From Bacteroidota bacterium (GTDB lineage Bacteria > Bacteroidota > Bacteroidia > JAHEXY01): a stretch of DNA of 64,000 nucleotides. Shown here in pieces: positions 26,241 through 35,179 of this stretch. Both the position numbers and the translations under genes were made by a program. The notes beneath the pieces are model-generated. The model had not been told where the DNA came from and did no database searches. It saw only the letters and a list, made by a program, of their open reading frames with translations. Where the stretch lies: NCBI GenBank assembly GCA_023251875.1, contig JAHEXY010000001.1, forward strand, positions 248,001-312,000, given 5' to 3'. The stretch's first letter is position 1. Each line of letters starts with the position of its first letter.

Positions 26241-28373
26241 ATAGCTTATTCCTAAATTATAAAATACAAACGACCATATATCACCCTCTTCATCAATAAT
26301 TTTTGAAATAGGTTTTCCCGACCCATGACCAGCCATTGATTCAATACGGATTAAAGCAGGGTTAGCACCTTTGTATTTTTCTTGTAATGTAGCAATATAT
26401 TTAAAGGAGTGAGCCGGTACCACACGATCATCATGATCTGCAGTTGTTACCATAATTGCAGGGTAATTGGCATTGTCTTTTATTGTATGTAAGGGTGAAA
26501 ATTTATAGAGGCTTGCAAATTGTACAGAATCATCACTTGATCCATAATCTCCAACCCAACCCCAACCAACAGTAAATTTTTGAAAACGCAACATATCCAT
26601 AACTCCAACTGCTGGTAAAGCCACTCTAAATAAATCGGGTCGTTGATTGGTAACAGCACCAATTAACAAACCTCCATTTGAACGGCCTGAAATTATTAAA
26701 TGTTCAGACGAGGTATATTTTTCTTTAATTAAATATTCTGCAGCTGCAATAAAATCGTCAAATACATTTTGTTTGTTCAATTGGGTGCCTGCTTTGTGCC
26801 AATCTTCTCCATATTCCCCACCTCCACGCATATTGGCTGATGCAAAAACTCCTCCTTGCTCAAGTAGCAACATGCGTTCAGCTTTAAATGCAGGGGTAAC
26901 ACTAATATTAAATCCTCCGTAACCGTATAAAAGGGTAGGGGCTGTACCATCTAATTTTAGTCCTTTTTTGTAAGTGAGAAATAGGGGTATTTTAGTGCCA
27001 TCTTTACTTGGATAAAATACTTGCGTGGTTTCATAATCATCAGGATTAAAATTAAGTTTTATTTCAGCATATTTTTTTGATTGGTTTGAATTGATATGGT
27101 ATTCATAAACTGTTGTTGGAAAAGTAAAAGACACGTAAGAATAAAATGCAATTGTATCTTCTGCAGTAGCATTAAATGCAGTTAAATCACCAATAGCCGG
27201 CAGTGCTATTTCTTTTTCTTGTTGGCCATTCATATTGTAAACAAATGCTTTTGCGCTGGCATCTTGCATGCGTGTTACTACAAATTTATCAGCCATGCGA
27301 TGTACTCCTGTCATTACGTTTTTTTGTTCAGGAATTACATCTTTCCAATTTTTCTCATCACTATTTTTTAAATCTATTTGTATTAATTTCCAATTGGGAG
27401 CTTTAAAATTGGTGCGAACAAAAAATGAATTATCATTGTTGTCTGCCACTCCAAATTCATATTCAAATCCATGAGTTAGTTGGGTAAAATTTTTATCTCC
27501 CTTTTTTAAGTTTTTATAATATAATTCTGTTCCGTCTGTAGCTTCACTGGCATAAATAATTAAAAATTGTTCATCGTCTGTAACTTGGGCTGAGTGGTAT
27601 CTTAATGGCTTATCCGGATTGCTATAAATAAGTTGATCATTAGCTTGTAACGTTTTTAATTTATGGTATTTTACTTTATGAAATTGATTTTTTCCTGAAA
27701 GTTCCTGGCCTTTTTGAGGTGCATCGTAACAGCTGTAATAAAAACCATCGGCTTGCCAGGCTATATCAGTAAATTTAACCCATTCAAGATGGTCGGCTAA
27801 TTGTTTACCCGATTCAAGATCCAGAACAAAAATTTCATTCCAGTCAGAGCCTCCTTTAGCAATAACATAAGCCAAGTATTTACCATCATTTGAAACATCA
27901 AAAGAAGCAATAGTAGTAGTGCCATCAGCAGAAAGTGAATTAGGATCAAGTAATACTTTGGCTGTGCCATTTATCCCATCTTGCATGTATAAGACACTTT
28001 GATTCTGAAGCCCTTCGTTTTTTTGGAAAAAGAGTTTATTTTTTTTCTTAATAGGAGCGGTACATCTAGGATAATTAAACAGTTGCGATAATCTTTCTTT
28101 TATTTTAGATCGAAAAGGAATTTGAGAAAGGTAATTTTGAGTTACTTCATTTTCAGCTTTTACCCATTGTGCTGTTTCTGCAGAGGTATCATTTTCGAGC
28201 CATCGGTAGGGATCGGCTACTTGAGTACCAAAATAATTATCTGTTACATCCCCTTTTTTTGTGATAGGATAAGAAAGGGTTGCTTTTGCTATTTCTTTAT
28301 TTTCTGAATGGTTGCATGCAATACTTGCTGCTAATAAAAATAATAAAGAAATTTTTTTTAGAAGTGATTTCAC
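26238..28373 (-). CDS. Prolyl oligopeptidase family (S9A) lipoprotein
   Basis: I place the start at GTG 28371-28373, giving 711 residues that begin MKSLLKKISLLFLLAASIAC, a clear lipoprotein signal with lipobox SIAC; the frame's upstream ATG adds 33 residues with no signal. Seven-bladed propeller sequence follows (about residues 70-430), opening with the family's DNYFGTQVADPYRWLE. The alpha/beta hydrolase domain carries Ser in SGRSNGGLL (about 562), Asp in DHDDRV (about 647) and His in GHGSGKP (about 684), so the triad is complete. It cleaves short peptides after Pro, at the outer membrane or in the periplasm. Divergent from the DUF885 peptidase gene. Confidence 0.92.
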   Translation of the reverse strand: MKSLLKKISLLFLLAASIACNHSENKEIAKATLSYPITKKGDVTDNYFGTQVADPYRWLENDTSAETAQWVKAENEVTQNYLSQIPFRSKIKERLSQLFNYPRCTAPIKKKNKLFFQKNEGLQNQSVLYMQDGINGTAKVLLDPNSLSADGTTTIASFDVSNDGKYLAYVIAKGGSDWNEIFVLDLESGKQLADHLEWVKFTDIAWQADGFYYSCYDAPQKGQELSGKNQFHKVKYHKLKTLQANDQLIYSNPDKPLRYHSAQVTDDEQFLIIYASEATDGTELYYKNLKKGDKNFTQLTHGFEYEFGVADNNDNSFFVRTNFKAPNWKLIQIDLKNSDEKNWKDVIPEQKNVMTGVHRMADKFVVTRMQDASAKAFVYNMNGQQEKEIALPAIGDLTAFNATAEDTIAFYSYVSFTFPTTVYEYHINSNQSKKYAEIKLNFNPDDYETTQVFYPSKDGTKIPLFLTYKKGLKLDGTAPTLLYGYGGFNISVTPAFKAERMLLLEQGGVFASANMRGGGEYGEDWHKAGTQLNKQNVFDDFIAAAEYLIKEKYTSSEHLIISGRSNGGLLIGAVTNQRPDLFRVALPAVGVMDMLRFQKFTVGWGWVGDYGSSDDSVQFASLYKFSPLHTIKDNANYPAIMVTTADHDDRVVPAHSFKYIATLQEKYKGANPALIRIESMAGHGSGKPISKIIDEEGDIWSFVFYNLGISY

Positions 28374-28374
28374 G

Positions 28375-28404
28375 TTTGTAATGAATTTAAGTTTTGTATT
28401 TTTG
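28375..28404 (+). promoter_or_regulatory. Bacteroidota promoter TTTG-N18-TATTTTTG for the DUF885 gene
   Basis: TTTG at 28375-28378, 18 nt spacer, TATTTTTG at 28397-28404: a near-ideal match to the TTTG/TAnnTTTG promoter. It starts 2 nt from the GTG of the divergent peptidase gene, so the two promoters must overlap. Confidence 0.65.
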
Positions 28405-28493
28405 CGTTTAAGAACCAATTTAATTCTTGAGTTGGCGAATTTACAAAAAATAATGTTGCTACATATTGGCAATACACTAATCTCTTTTTTAAA

Positions 28494-30251
28494 ATGTTAA
28501 ACAGACTTTATTTAGTTCTTGCCTTGGCATTATTTATCTCTTCATGCAGTGAAAATGCTAATACCAACAAAGATCAAAATGCAGATTTTGATCGATTTAA
28601 AAATGCTTATATAGAATCTCTATGGAAACAGGCTCCTTCGTGGGCTACTTCATTGGGCTATCATAAGTTCGATAGTCTTTTACTTGTTCCGGATGCAGCA
28701 GAAAGAGCAAGTGATGTAGCTTTTTTTAAAAGTTATGAAGATTCATTAAAGAAATTTGATTTGGCTCAACTTTCGGCAAGTAATAAAATTGATTTTAATC
28801 TTTTGCAAAATGATTTTAAGTCTGAAATATGGGCTTTAGATACTTGTAAAGAATGGGAGTGGAATCCTTCGGTGTATAATATTAGTGATGCCTTTGAAAT
28901 GGTGCTGGATAGTAAACAATCAGACATCAATGCCAGGTTAACTTCTCTTGCTAAGAAATTAAAAAATGTTTCTGCTTATTATAAAGCGGCCAAAGAAAAT
29001 ATAAAAAATCCTACTAAAGAGCATACTGATTTAGCGGTGATGCAAAATCAAGGCTGTTTGAGCGTACTTCAGCAAATAAAAGATTCCTTATCTATTTCTA
29101 CTCTAAGTGAAGATGAGAAAAAAAACATACAAGCAGATGTTGATGTTGCAACTGCAGCTGTAAATGATTATATCAAATGGTTAACAGATTTAAAGCCAAC
29201 TTTACTTACTGAAAAAACTGCTAGGAGTTTTAGACTTGGAAAAGATTTGTATATGAGTAAGTTCAATTACCAAATGGCTACTGATTATACTGCAGATGAA
29301 ATTTATAAAATAGCTCTTCAGCAAAAAGATACTTTACACGCAAAAATGATAGCCATAAGCAAACAATTGTGGCCAACTTATTTTAAAAATAAACCAATGC
29401 CTACAAATGAATTGGATATTGTAAGAAAAATGATAGATACATTATCTTATCAGCATGTAAATAGAGATTCATTTATTACTGCTATTAAGACACTTATTCC
29501 TACAATAGTTTCTTTTATAAATGATAAAAAGTTGGTTTATATGGATCCGGCTAAACCTCTTGTAGTGCGTGAAACGCCTTTGTATATGCAAGGTGTGGCG
29601 GGTGCATCCATGTCTTCACCTGGCCCATATGAGCAAAATAATAATGCGTATTACAATGTAACCCCTCTTAATAATGAAACTCCGGAGCAGGCTGAAAGTT
29701 ATTTACGAGAGTACAATAATTATTTGTTGCAGATTTTAAGTATTCATGAAGCTTTGCCTGGCCATTATGTGCAATTGATGTATAGTAATCAATCTCCAAG
29801 TATTATTAAATCAGTATTTGGCAATAGCACCATGATTGAAGGCTGGGCAGTTTATTCAGAACGCATGATGATGGAAGAAGGCTGGGGAAATAATGATCCA
29901 GCACTTTGGTTGATGTATTACAAATGGAATTTAAGAGCTACTTGCAATACCATTTTAGATTATGGTGTGCATGCACAGGGTATGACAAAAGAAGAAGCTA
30001 TGGACTTAATGGTAAACCAAGCTTTTCAACAACAAGCAGAAGCAGAAGGCAAGTGGAGAAGAGTACAATTAACTTCAGTGCAATTGTGTAGTTATTTTAC
30101 GGGCTTTAGAGAGATTTATGAATTAAGAGCAGAAATAAAAAAGCGTATGGGTGATAAATTTGACCTGAAAGCTTTTCATGAAAAATTCTTGAGTTTTGGT
30201 AGTGCGCCTGTAAAGGATATTAAAAGGTTGATGTTGGAGGAGGTGAAGTAA
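28494..30251 (+). CDS. DUF885 family lipoprotein, probable metallopeptidase
   Basis: 585 residues. The N-terminus MLNRLYLVLALALFISSC is a lipoprotein signal with lipobox ISSC. The body matches the DUF885 family: RxxDAERASDVAFFKSYEDSLKKFD-like start, TPLYMQGVAGASMSSPGPYE in the middle, then HEALPGHYVQ near residue 418 and EGWAVYSERMMMEEG near 447. The HExxPGH and downstream Glu arrangement suggests a zinc-dependent peptidase of gluzincin type. Located in the periplasm or at the outer membrane; the divergent neighbour is also a peptidase, which suggests a shared role in peptide use. Followed 14 bp later by a small unknown gene. Confidence 0.88.
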   Translation: MLNRLYLVLALALFISSCSENANTNKDQNADFDRFKNAYIESLWKQAPSWATSLGYHKFDSLLLVPDAAERASDVAFFKSYEDSLKKFDLAQLSASNKIDFNLLQNDFKSEIWALDTCKEWEWNPSVYNISDAFEMVLDSKQSDINARLTSLAKKLKNVSAYYKAAKENIKNPTKEHTDLAVMQNQGCLSVLQQIKDSLSISTLSEDEKKNIQADVDVATAAVNDYIKWLTDLKPTLLTEKTARSFRLGKDLYMSKFNYQMATDYTADEIYKIALQQKDTLHAKMIAISKQLWPTYFKNKPMPTNELDIVRKMIDTLSYQHVNRDSFITAIKTLIPTIVSFINDKKLVYMDPAKPLVVRETPLYMQGVAGASMSSPGPYEQNNNAYYNVTPLNNETPEQAESYLREYNNYLLQILSIHEALPGHYVQLMYSNQSPSIIKSVFGNSTMIEGWAVYSERMMMEEGWGNNDPALWLMYYKWNLRATCNTILDYGVHAQGMTKEEAMDLMVNQAFQQQAEAEGKWRRVQLTSVQLCSYFTGFREIYELRAEIKKRMGDKFDLKAFHEKFLSFGSAPVKDIKRLMLEEVK

Positions 30252-30265
30252 ATCTTGTAAATTTA

Positions 30266-30604
30266 ATGGAGACAAATACAATAATATCTCTTATAAATTG
30301 CGCATTATTAGAATGTGATAATCTTGTTGCCAAAGGTTTTTATTTCGATGAAAAAGAACCTATTGTGAGTACTAAAAAAGGTTTAATTTTATTAAAAGAA
30401 GAGCTTCTTTATAATCCTAAAAAAATAAATTTACGGGTTTTAAGGAGAATGCATGACATTGGAATGTCTTCATATAAAGAATTTGAAAATACTCCACTTG
30501 AAGATGCGATATTAAACATAGTTAATCAACTTGGTAAAGAAATACCATACTATAAAAACTTAGAACCATTGCGAATGGATTTTAATAAGGAAAATCCTTT
30601 ATAA
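30266..30604 (+). CDS. Small soluble protein of unknown function
   Basis: 112 residues, no signal peptide or membrane segment, mixed alpha/beta with a helical tail (MHDIGMSSYKEFENTPLEDAILNIVNQLG). It begins 14 bp after the DUF885 gene on the same strand, so it may be its operon partner. The codon usage and clean start support a real gene. No family recognised. Confidence 0.6.
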   Translation: METNTIISLINCALLECDNLVAKGFYFDEKEPIVSTKKGLILLKEELLYNPKKINLRVLRRMHDIGMSSYKEFENTPLEDAILNIVNQLGKEIPYYKNLEPLRMDFNKENPL

Positions 30605-30664
30605 TAAAACTGTAGGAAAAATATTTTTTGATAAATTATAATTAACCATTTAAAATTTTATTCT

Positions 30665-31030
30665 ATGAAAATTGCAAGCTTAATTATTACTTATTTAGTA
30701 GGATTACTTTTTGTATTATCTGCGGTTATTTATTTTTTTCATTTAGTTGAAATGCCGGTTATTCCTGGTGATGCCGGCACCTTTGGTACTATATTAAACA
30801 GTAGCGGTTATATGATTATTATTAAAATTTTAGAAATAAGTATTGGTGCAATGCTTTTGGTAAATTTTAAACGTCAATTGGCATGGTTACTTCTATTGCC
30901 GATCAATGTAAACATTGCTATTTTTGAGGTATTGCTTTCTAAGCAACCAAGTATAGGAATTGCGCTGCTGGTATTAAACTTTTTTATGATCTATGTAAAT
31001 AGAGAGCATTATAAAGGTTTGGTAAGCTAA
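30665..31030 (+). CDS. DoxX-like small membrane protein
   Basis: 121 residues with four transmembrane helices (about residues 4-24, 46-66, 70-88 and 92-112). The layout, with an 'LEISIGAMLLVNFKRQLAWLLLLPINVNI' type second and third helix region, fits the DoxX-like/DUF4267 membrane family; members are associated with quinone or redox functions, but none is established here. No adjoining redox gene. The gene is convergent with the lipoprotein gene at 31038, only 8 bp apart. Confidence 0.65.
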   Translation: MKIASLIITYLVGLLFVLSAVIYFFHLVEMPVIPGDAGTFGTILNSSGYMIIIKILEISIGAMLLVNFKRQLAWLLLLPINVNIAIFEVLLSKQPSIGIALLVLNFFMIYVNREHYKGLVS

Positions 31031-31037
31031 AAATAAA

Positions 31038-31877
31038 TTACCCAACAATTTTATTCCTGGTTTTTTCTACTTGTTCACTAATATTAGGAAGTTCTTCTTT
31101 TCCAATTTCAGGTTTTTCAATAAAAGGGTGCAGTGTTTTATATAATTCCTGAAAATCGTTATAGGCAGAAGCGCAATCTTTATTAGAATCTTTAAAAGAT
31201 TCTAGCAACTGAATAATATATTTGAAGGCATAAATATGATTCCATATTTTATTGATTAATTCTTTTTTAGGTTGTATGCCATTGGTTGACGATAATGCCA
31301 AATGCAAGCCTTCAACCCAACCACCAGCAATAGTTATAGCCGTAGTACTTAGGCGATCGTTTGTTTTTAAATTATCATGCATTTTTTGAAAAGCCATACT
31401 TATTAAAGCGTCTAATGTATCTGGATTACCGAGGTTGGAGTTAATATCATTAAAAAAATCTTTATCAAAAACACCGGCTACTCCAATTTTTTCGGCCATT
31501 GAGTTTACTTGATTAAAATAGGTAATAACATCTTGTGATTGATTGAATACAGAAACATAACCTAAATCGGCACCGTATACTCCTAAGTTGATAGCTGTTT
31601 GGTAATTGGTAGCATAAGAAGATGCTTTTTCTATTGGATTTACAAGGGCTTTGTCAAATTTTATATTTGATTGCATTAAAGAAGACATGATTACCGTAGG
31701 CGATGGAATGTTTACCATAATCAGTCCAAGATTTACTGCTGCTTCAGGAGATAATTGATCTACAGATGGAGTTGAAGTTTCGTCTTCTATTTTTTTGGCG
31801 TTATCACCAGAACCGCATGATTGGATTAACAGTGAGATAAAGAGAATAAGGCAAAGAGAGGCGAAAAGTTTTTTCAT
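31038..31877 (-). CDS. Lipoprotein of unknown function
   Basis: 279 residues. Lipobox LIQSC after a short hydrophobic helix; the mature protein starts SGDNAKKIEDETSTPSVDQL, a low-complexity spacer. The rest is alpha-helical, with long amphipathic helices such as SYATNYQTAINLGVYGADLG and NKIWNHIYAFKYIIQLLESF. This helical, Ala/Asn-rich lipoprotein type recurs in Bacteroidota, but I do not know a function. A TAATGCCGAT repeat lies just upstream of the start, between this gene and accA. Confidence 0.7.
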   Translation of the reverse strand: MKKLFASLCLILFISLLIQSCGSGDNAKKIEDETSTPSVDQLSPEAAVNLGLIMVNIPSPTVIMSSLMQSNIKFDKALVNPIEKASSYATNYQTAINLGVYGADLGYVSVFNQSQDVITYFNQVNSMAEKIGVAGVFDKDFFNDINSNLGNPDTLDALISMAFQKMHDNLKTNDRLSTTAITIAGGWVEGLHLALSSTNGIQPKKELINKIWNHIYAFKYIIQLLESFKDSNKDCASAYNDFQELYKTLHPFIEKPEIGKEELPNISEQVEKTRNKIVG

Positions 31878-31911
31878 TCGTAAATAGATTTTATACCATT
31901 TGTAACTATAA

Positions 31912-32003
31912 ATTATACCAAAATTTTTGGTATAATGCCGATATAACAGCCGTTTAGGATCCCGATTTTTCGGGAGACTATTACGGATGTATAATCGGTA
32001 TTA
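31912..32003. repeat. TAATGCCGAT-family inverted repeat, downstream side of accA
   Basis: A 12-bp-arm palindrome centred at 31924 (ATTATACCAAAA and its complement) is followed by arms TAATGCCGATATAACAGCCG (31933) and its imperfect complement ending ATAATCGGTATTA (to 32003), with an inner TCCCG-ATTTT-CGGGA hairpin. The shared TAATGCCGAT motif and flank recur at 33041 on the other side of accA. Confidence 0.7.
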
Positions 32004-32007
32004 ATGC

Positions 32008-32970
32008 TTAGTTTTTAATTTCATCATATACTCCCATATTACAGAATTTTTCAATACGTTTTTGAATTCTCTCTTCGGGTGAAAGTAATTTAAGTTTGGC
32101 AATGTACTTTTTTAATTCACGTTTTACAATTTTATACATTTCATCGGGATTATTGTGCGCCCCTCCGATAGGTTCTTCAATAATTCCATCAATTAATTTA
32201 TTCGAAAACATGTCTTTTGCGGTAAGTTTTAAAGCTTCTGCCGCTTTTTCCTTATAATCCCAACTACGCCAAAGAATAGAAGAACATGATTCTGGAGAGA
32301 TAACAGAATACCATGTATATTCAAGCATGAAAACTTTGTCTCCTACTCCAATTCCAAGCGCTCCTCCAGAAGCGCCTTCTCCAATAACAACACATATTAC
32401 CGGAACTTTTAATTGAAACATTTCAAATAAATTGCGAGCAATGGCTTCGCCTTGTCCACGTTCTTCTGCTTCTAAACCGGGAAATGCTCCAGGGGTATCA
32501 ATAAATGTAATAATGGGTTTATTAAATTTTTCAGCCATTTTCATAAGGCGTAATGCTTTTCTATACCCTTCAGGATTAGCCATACCAAAATTTCTGTATT
32601 GTCTCATTTTGGTATTGTTGCCTTTTTGATGGCCAATAAACATTACAGATTCTCCGTCAATACTACCTATTCCGCCAATAATGGCTTTGTCATCTTTCAC
32701 ATTACGATCACCATGTAACTCAATAAAATCATTATCGGTAATGGCTTGAATGTATGAAAGCGTATAGGGTCGCTCGGGGTGACGTGAAATTTGAACTTTT
32801 TGCCAGGGACTAAGATTTTTATAAATTTCTTTTCGCGTAATATCTATACGTTTTTCAATTTCTGTTAAAGAAGTAGACATATCAATATTACTTTTTTCAG
32901 CAATTTGTTTTGCCTTTTCAAGTTGTTCGCACAACTCTATAACCGGTTTTTCAAAATCGAGATGAGTCAT
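32008..32970 (-). CDS. accA: Acetyl-CoA carboxylase carboxyltransferase subunit alpha
   Basis: 320 residues, typical length. Characteristic motifs: [66 protein letters not shown] (split here for reading as [20 protein letters not shown]) and [15 protein letters not shown], all of the AccA crotonase-fold subunit. With AccD it transfers the carboxyl group from carboxybiotin to acetyl-CoA to give malonyl-CoA, the first step of fatty-acid synthesis. It is flanked on both sides by copies of one repeat family. Confidence 0.97.
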   Translation of the reverse strand: MTHLDFEKPVIELCEQLEKAKQIAEKSNIDMSTSLTEIEKRIDITRKEIYKNLSPWQKVQISRHPERPYTLSYIQAITDNDFIELHGDRNVKDDKAIIGGIGSIDGESVMFIGHQKGNNTKMRQYRNFGMANPEGYRKALRLMKMAEKFNKPIITFIDTPGAFPGLEAEERGQGEAIARNLFEMFQLKVPVICVVIGEGASGGALGIGVGDKVFMLEYTWYSVISPESCSSILWRSWDYKEKAAEALKLTAKDMFSNKLIDGIIEEPIGGAHNNPDEMYKIVKRELKKYIAKLKLLSPEERIQKRIEKFCNMGVYDEIKN

Positions 32971-33040
32971 CTAATAAAAAATGAAACTAATTTACAAATT
33001 AATACCTAATAGATTTATATAATAGTCCAAAAACTTATTG

Positions 33041-33105
33041 TATAATGCCGATAAGATTTTGTTAAGTTCAAATGTTTGAATTATTACGAATATCGAATCG
33101 GTATA
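33041..33105. repeat. TAATGCCGAT-family inverted repeat, upstream side of accA
   Basis: Left arm TATAATGCCGATAAG at 33041, right arm ATCGAATCGGTATA ending at 33105; inside it is the small palindrome TTCAAATGTTTGAA (33067-33080). The outer sequence CCAAAAAC...TATAATGCCGAT resembles the copy at 31912. Confidence 0.65.
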
Positions 33106-33114
33106 AAATAAATT

Positions 33115-33150
33115 AAAAAAGCCCTCTCTACTAAAAGAGAAGGCTTTTTT
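33115..33150 (-). terminator. Rho-independent terminator after the BNR-repeat gene
   Basis: AAAAAAGCC plus TCTCT pairs with AGAGA plus GGCTTTTTT (33115-33150), with T-runs on both strands. It lies 20 bp beyond the stop of the gene at 33170. Confidence 0.82.
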
Positions 33151-33169
33151 AATTGAATACAATCAATAA

Positions 33170-35119
33170 TTATCTTACTACTAATTTTTCAGTTGATATA
33201 CGATTGTTGGAAATTACGTTAACAAAATATACTCCTGATGCATATTTAGAAGTATTAATTTCATTACAATAAGTTCCTGCCATTACTGTTTTTTCAGGAG
33301 CAATTATTTCTATTGTTTTTCCTAACACATTTTTTACTTCAATTTTTAATGAAGATTTAGCTTTTAGGCTATAGCTTAATGATGTATAAGAAGATGCTGG
33401 ATTGGGGTATAAACTAACATCGGATAGTTTTGAACTTACTTCTTTAATGCCACTACCAACAGATCCGGAAGATTTTAAAGAATCAACTGAAACTTTCATG
33501 TAGATATAATCATTAGATCCGGCAGCATCTTGGTCTCCACGAACACTTAAGCCCGGTTCAACATCTCTTTGAAAAACAAGATGAAGGTAACCATCTAAAT
33601 CAGCAGCTACAGAGCCAAATACACATTCTCCGAATTGATCATCATCAGAATTGGTAAGATGTACCGGATTCATCCATGTACTTCCTCCATCTTTCGACAT
33701 CATGCCGTATATATGTCTGTAATTTTGAGAACCTTGATCTAAACTTTCCATAAATGTTGAATAAGTAACATATAAAAAGTTGCTATCGTCTACCGCACAA
33801 TTAGGCATACTTGTAAGCGAAGCATAATATAATGCCAAACTTCCATCTACACTTAAATCAATACCACTACCATAAACAGATGGATCAATTGTATTATCGC
33901 CATTAAGATCTGGAGCAGCAGCAATTTCTACAGCCTCACCTGTATTCATGTCTTCATTCCAATAATACAATCCATCTATTAATGGAAAATAAGAATAAGC
34001 ACCATCGTCTGTTACATCATCATCCATATATCTTTGTAATCCATAAAATACATGCACTTTACCTGTTTTATCAATAGTTACAGAACCTACACCATCAGTA
34101 CTATAAAGAGTATCTGCAACTGCATCATTGTTTGTATCCGTTCCATTTGGATAGGTTGTTTCTGTATATTTGTCAAGTGGGAAATCAAAAATTACTTTCT
34201 TTGTCCATGTATCTCCGTTATCAGTTGATTTAAATAATACAGAATTTTCTAATTGTCCAAAAACAGCAATTGCTACAGTATTTCCTAGAGCAGCAATAGC
34301 ATATTGATCACCGCCAAATCCAATAAAAAAAGCAGTGTCTAAGCCTGGAAGAATAGAATCTTGAATATCCCAAGAATCTCCTTGATCTTGAGATCTGTAG
34401 TAAAGAAGAGCTCCGTCAGAACCTTTGAATAAACTACCACCACTTGCAACCGGATAAGTTATAGCAATTAAATGTATTGTATTGCCATCGGCACCACCAA
34501 CAGCAGATCTTGGCCATAAAACATCAGTACCTGTAATAGTACTAATACCCGTTTCTGTCCATGTTCCTGTTCCTTTAGTATCTCTGTATGACATATAAAG
34601 TCCTTCAGAACCATCATGGGCAATTACAACTTCACGACCCGAAGTAGTAATATTAATACCTCCCCAACCTGTTCTAGAACTTTCTATACGAGCAGTTGGA
34701 TTAGCACTCCATACGGAACCATCATTATAACAATAACCGGTTCCTCTATCAGTCCAACTTGCACTTTGTTGGCTAAACGTAAATGCAGCACTAAGTGTAC
34801 CGCTATTTAAAACAAGTTGTCTTCTCACACTTCCGTTTGATTGTAAATCATAGTAAGTTGTACCAATAATGGTTTCAGCAAATGAGCCACTACTGTTTGT
34901 TTTATTTGAAGAAGATAAAATAGGGTTAGGGGTTGATAATAGATTGTCATTAATAGAATTCTCATTGTTTGTATAAGAATACTTTTTTGCTTTAGCTGTT
35001 TTGCTAGCTAATTTTGGATTAACTTTTGGGAAGTTTTTCCCAGATGTGAAAGCCATGTTTTGAGCAGATACGGTTACATACGCACCCAATAGACACAACA
35101 TAAGTAGTAATTTTTTCAT
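33170..35119 (-). CDS. Secreted BNR/sialidase-like propeller protein with T9SS type A sorting domain
   Basis: 649 residues. Signal peptide MKKLLLMLCLLGAYVTVSAQ. The middle is a beta-propeller with Asp-box (BNR) repeats: RSQDQGDSWDIQD, KSTDNGDTWTKKV and SKDGGSTWMNP. Catalytic sialidase residues cannot be confirmed, so it may be a binding rather than a hydrolytic protein. The last 85 residues (LSDVSLYPNPASSYTSLSYS, then GKTIEIIAPE and a final STEKLVVR) are a T9SS type A sorting domain. An extracellular or outer-membrane-attached product is expected. A TACTTTTG box is 34 nt upstream of the ATG. Confidence 0.87.
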   Translation of the reverse strand: MKKLLLMLCLLGAYVTVSAQNMAFTSGKNFPKVNPKLASKTAKAKKYSYTNNENSINDNLLSTPNPILSSSNKTNSSGSFAETIIGTTYYDLQSNGSVRRQLVLNSGTLSAAFTFSQQSASWTDRGTGYCYNDGSVWSANPTARIESSRTGWGGINITTSGREVVIAHDGSEGLYMSYRDTKGTGTWTETGISTITGTDVLWPRSAVGGADGNTIHLIAITYPVASGGSLFKGSDGALLYYRSQDQGDSWDIQDSILPGLDTAFFIGFGGDQYAIAALGNTVAIAVFGQLENSVLFKSTDNGDTWTKKVIFDFPLDKYTETTYPNGTDTNNDAVADTLYSTDGVGSVTIDKTGKVHVFYGLQRYMDDDVTDDGAYSYFPLIDGLYYWNEDMNTGEAVEIAAAPDLNGDNTIDPSVYGSGIDLSVDGSLALYYASLTSMPNCAVDDSNFLYVTYSTFMESLDQGSQNYRHIYGMMSKDGGSTWMNPVHLTNSDDDQFGECVFGSVAADLDGYLHLVFQRDVEPGLSVRGDQDAAGSNDYIYMKVSVDSLKSSGSVGSGIKEVSSKLSDVSLYPNPASSYTSLSYSLKAKSSLKIEVKNVLGKTIEIIAPEKTVMAGTYCNEINTSKYASGVYFVNVISNNRISTEKLVVR

Positions 35120-35153
35120 ACTTTATTTTTTTATTGGTTAAGATAATTTGATG

Positions 35154-35161
35154 CAAAAGTA
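35154..35161 (-). promoter_or_regulatory. Bacteroidota -7 box TACTTTTG for the BNR-repeat gene
   Basis: TACTTTTG on the minus strand, with a TTTG 22 nt upstream of it (spacing slightly long). It predicts a leader of about 30 nt. Confidence 0.5.
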
Positions 35162-35179
35162 ATTATTTTTTAACATACT

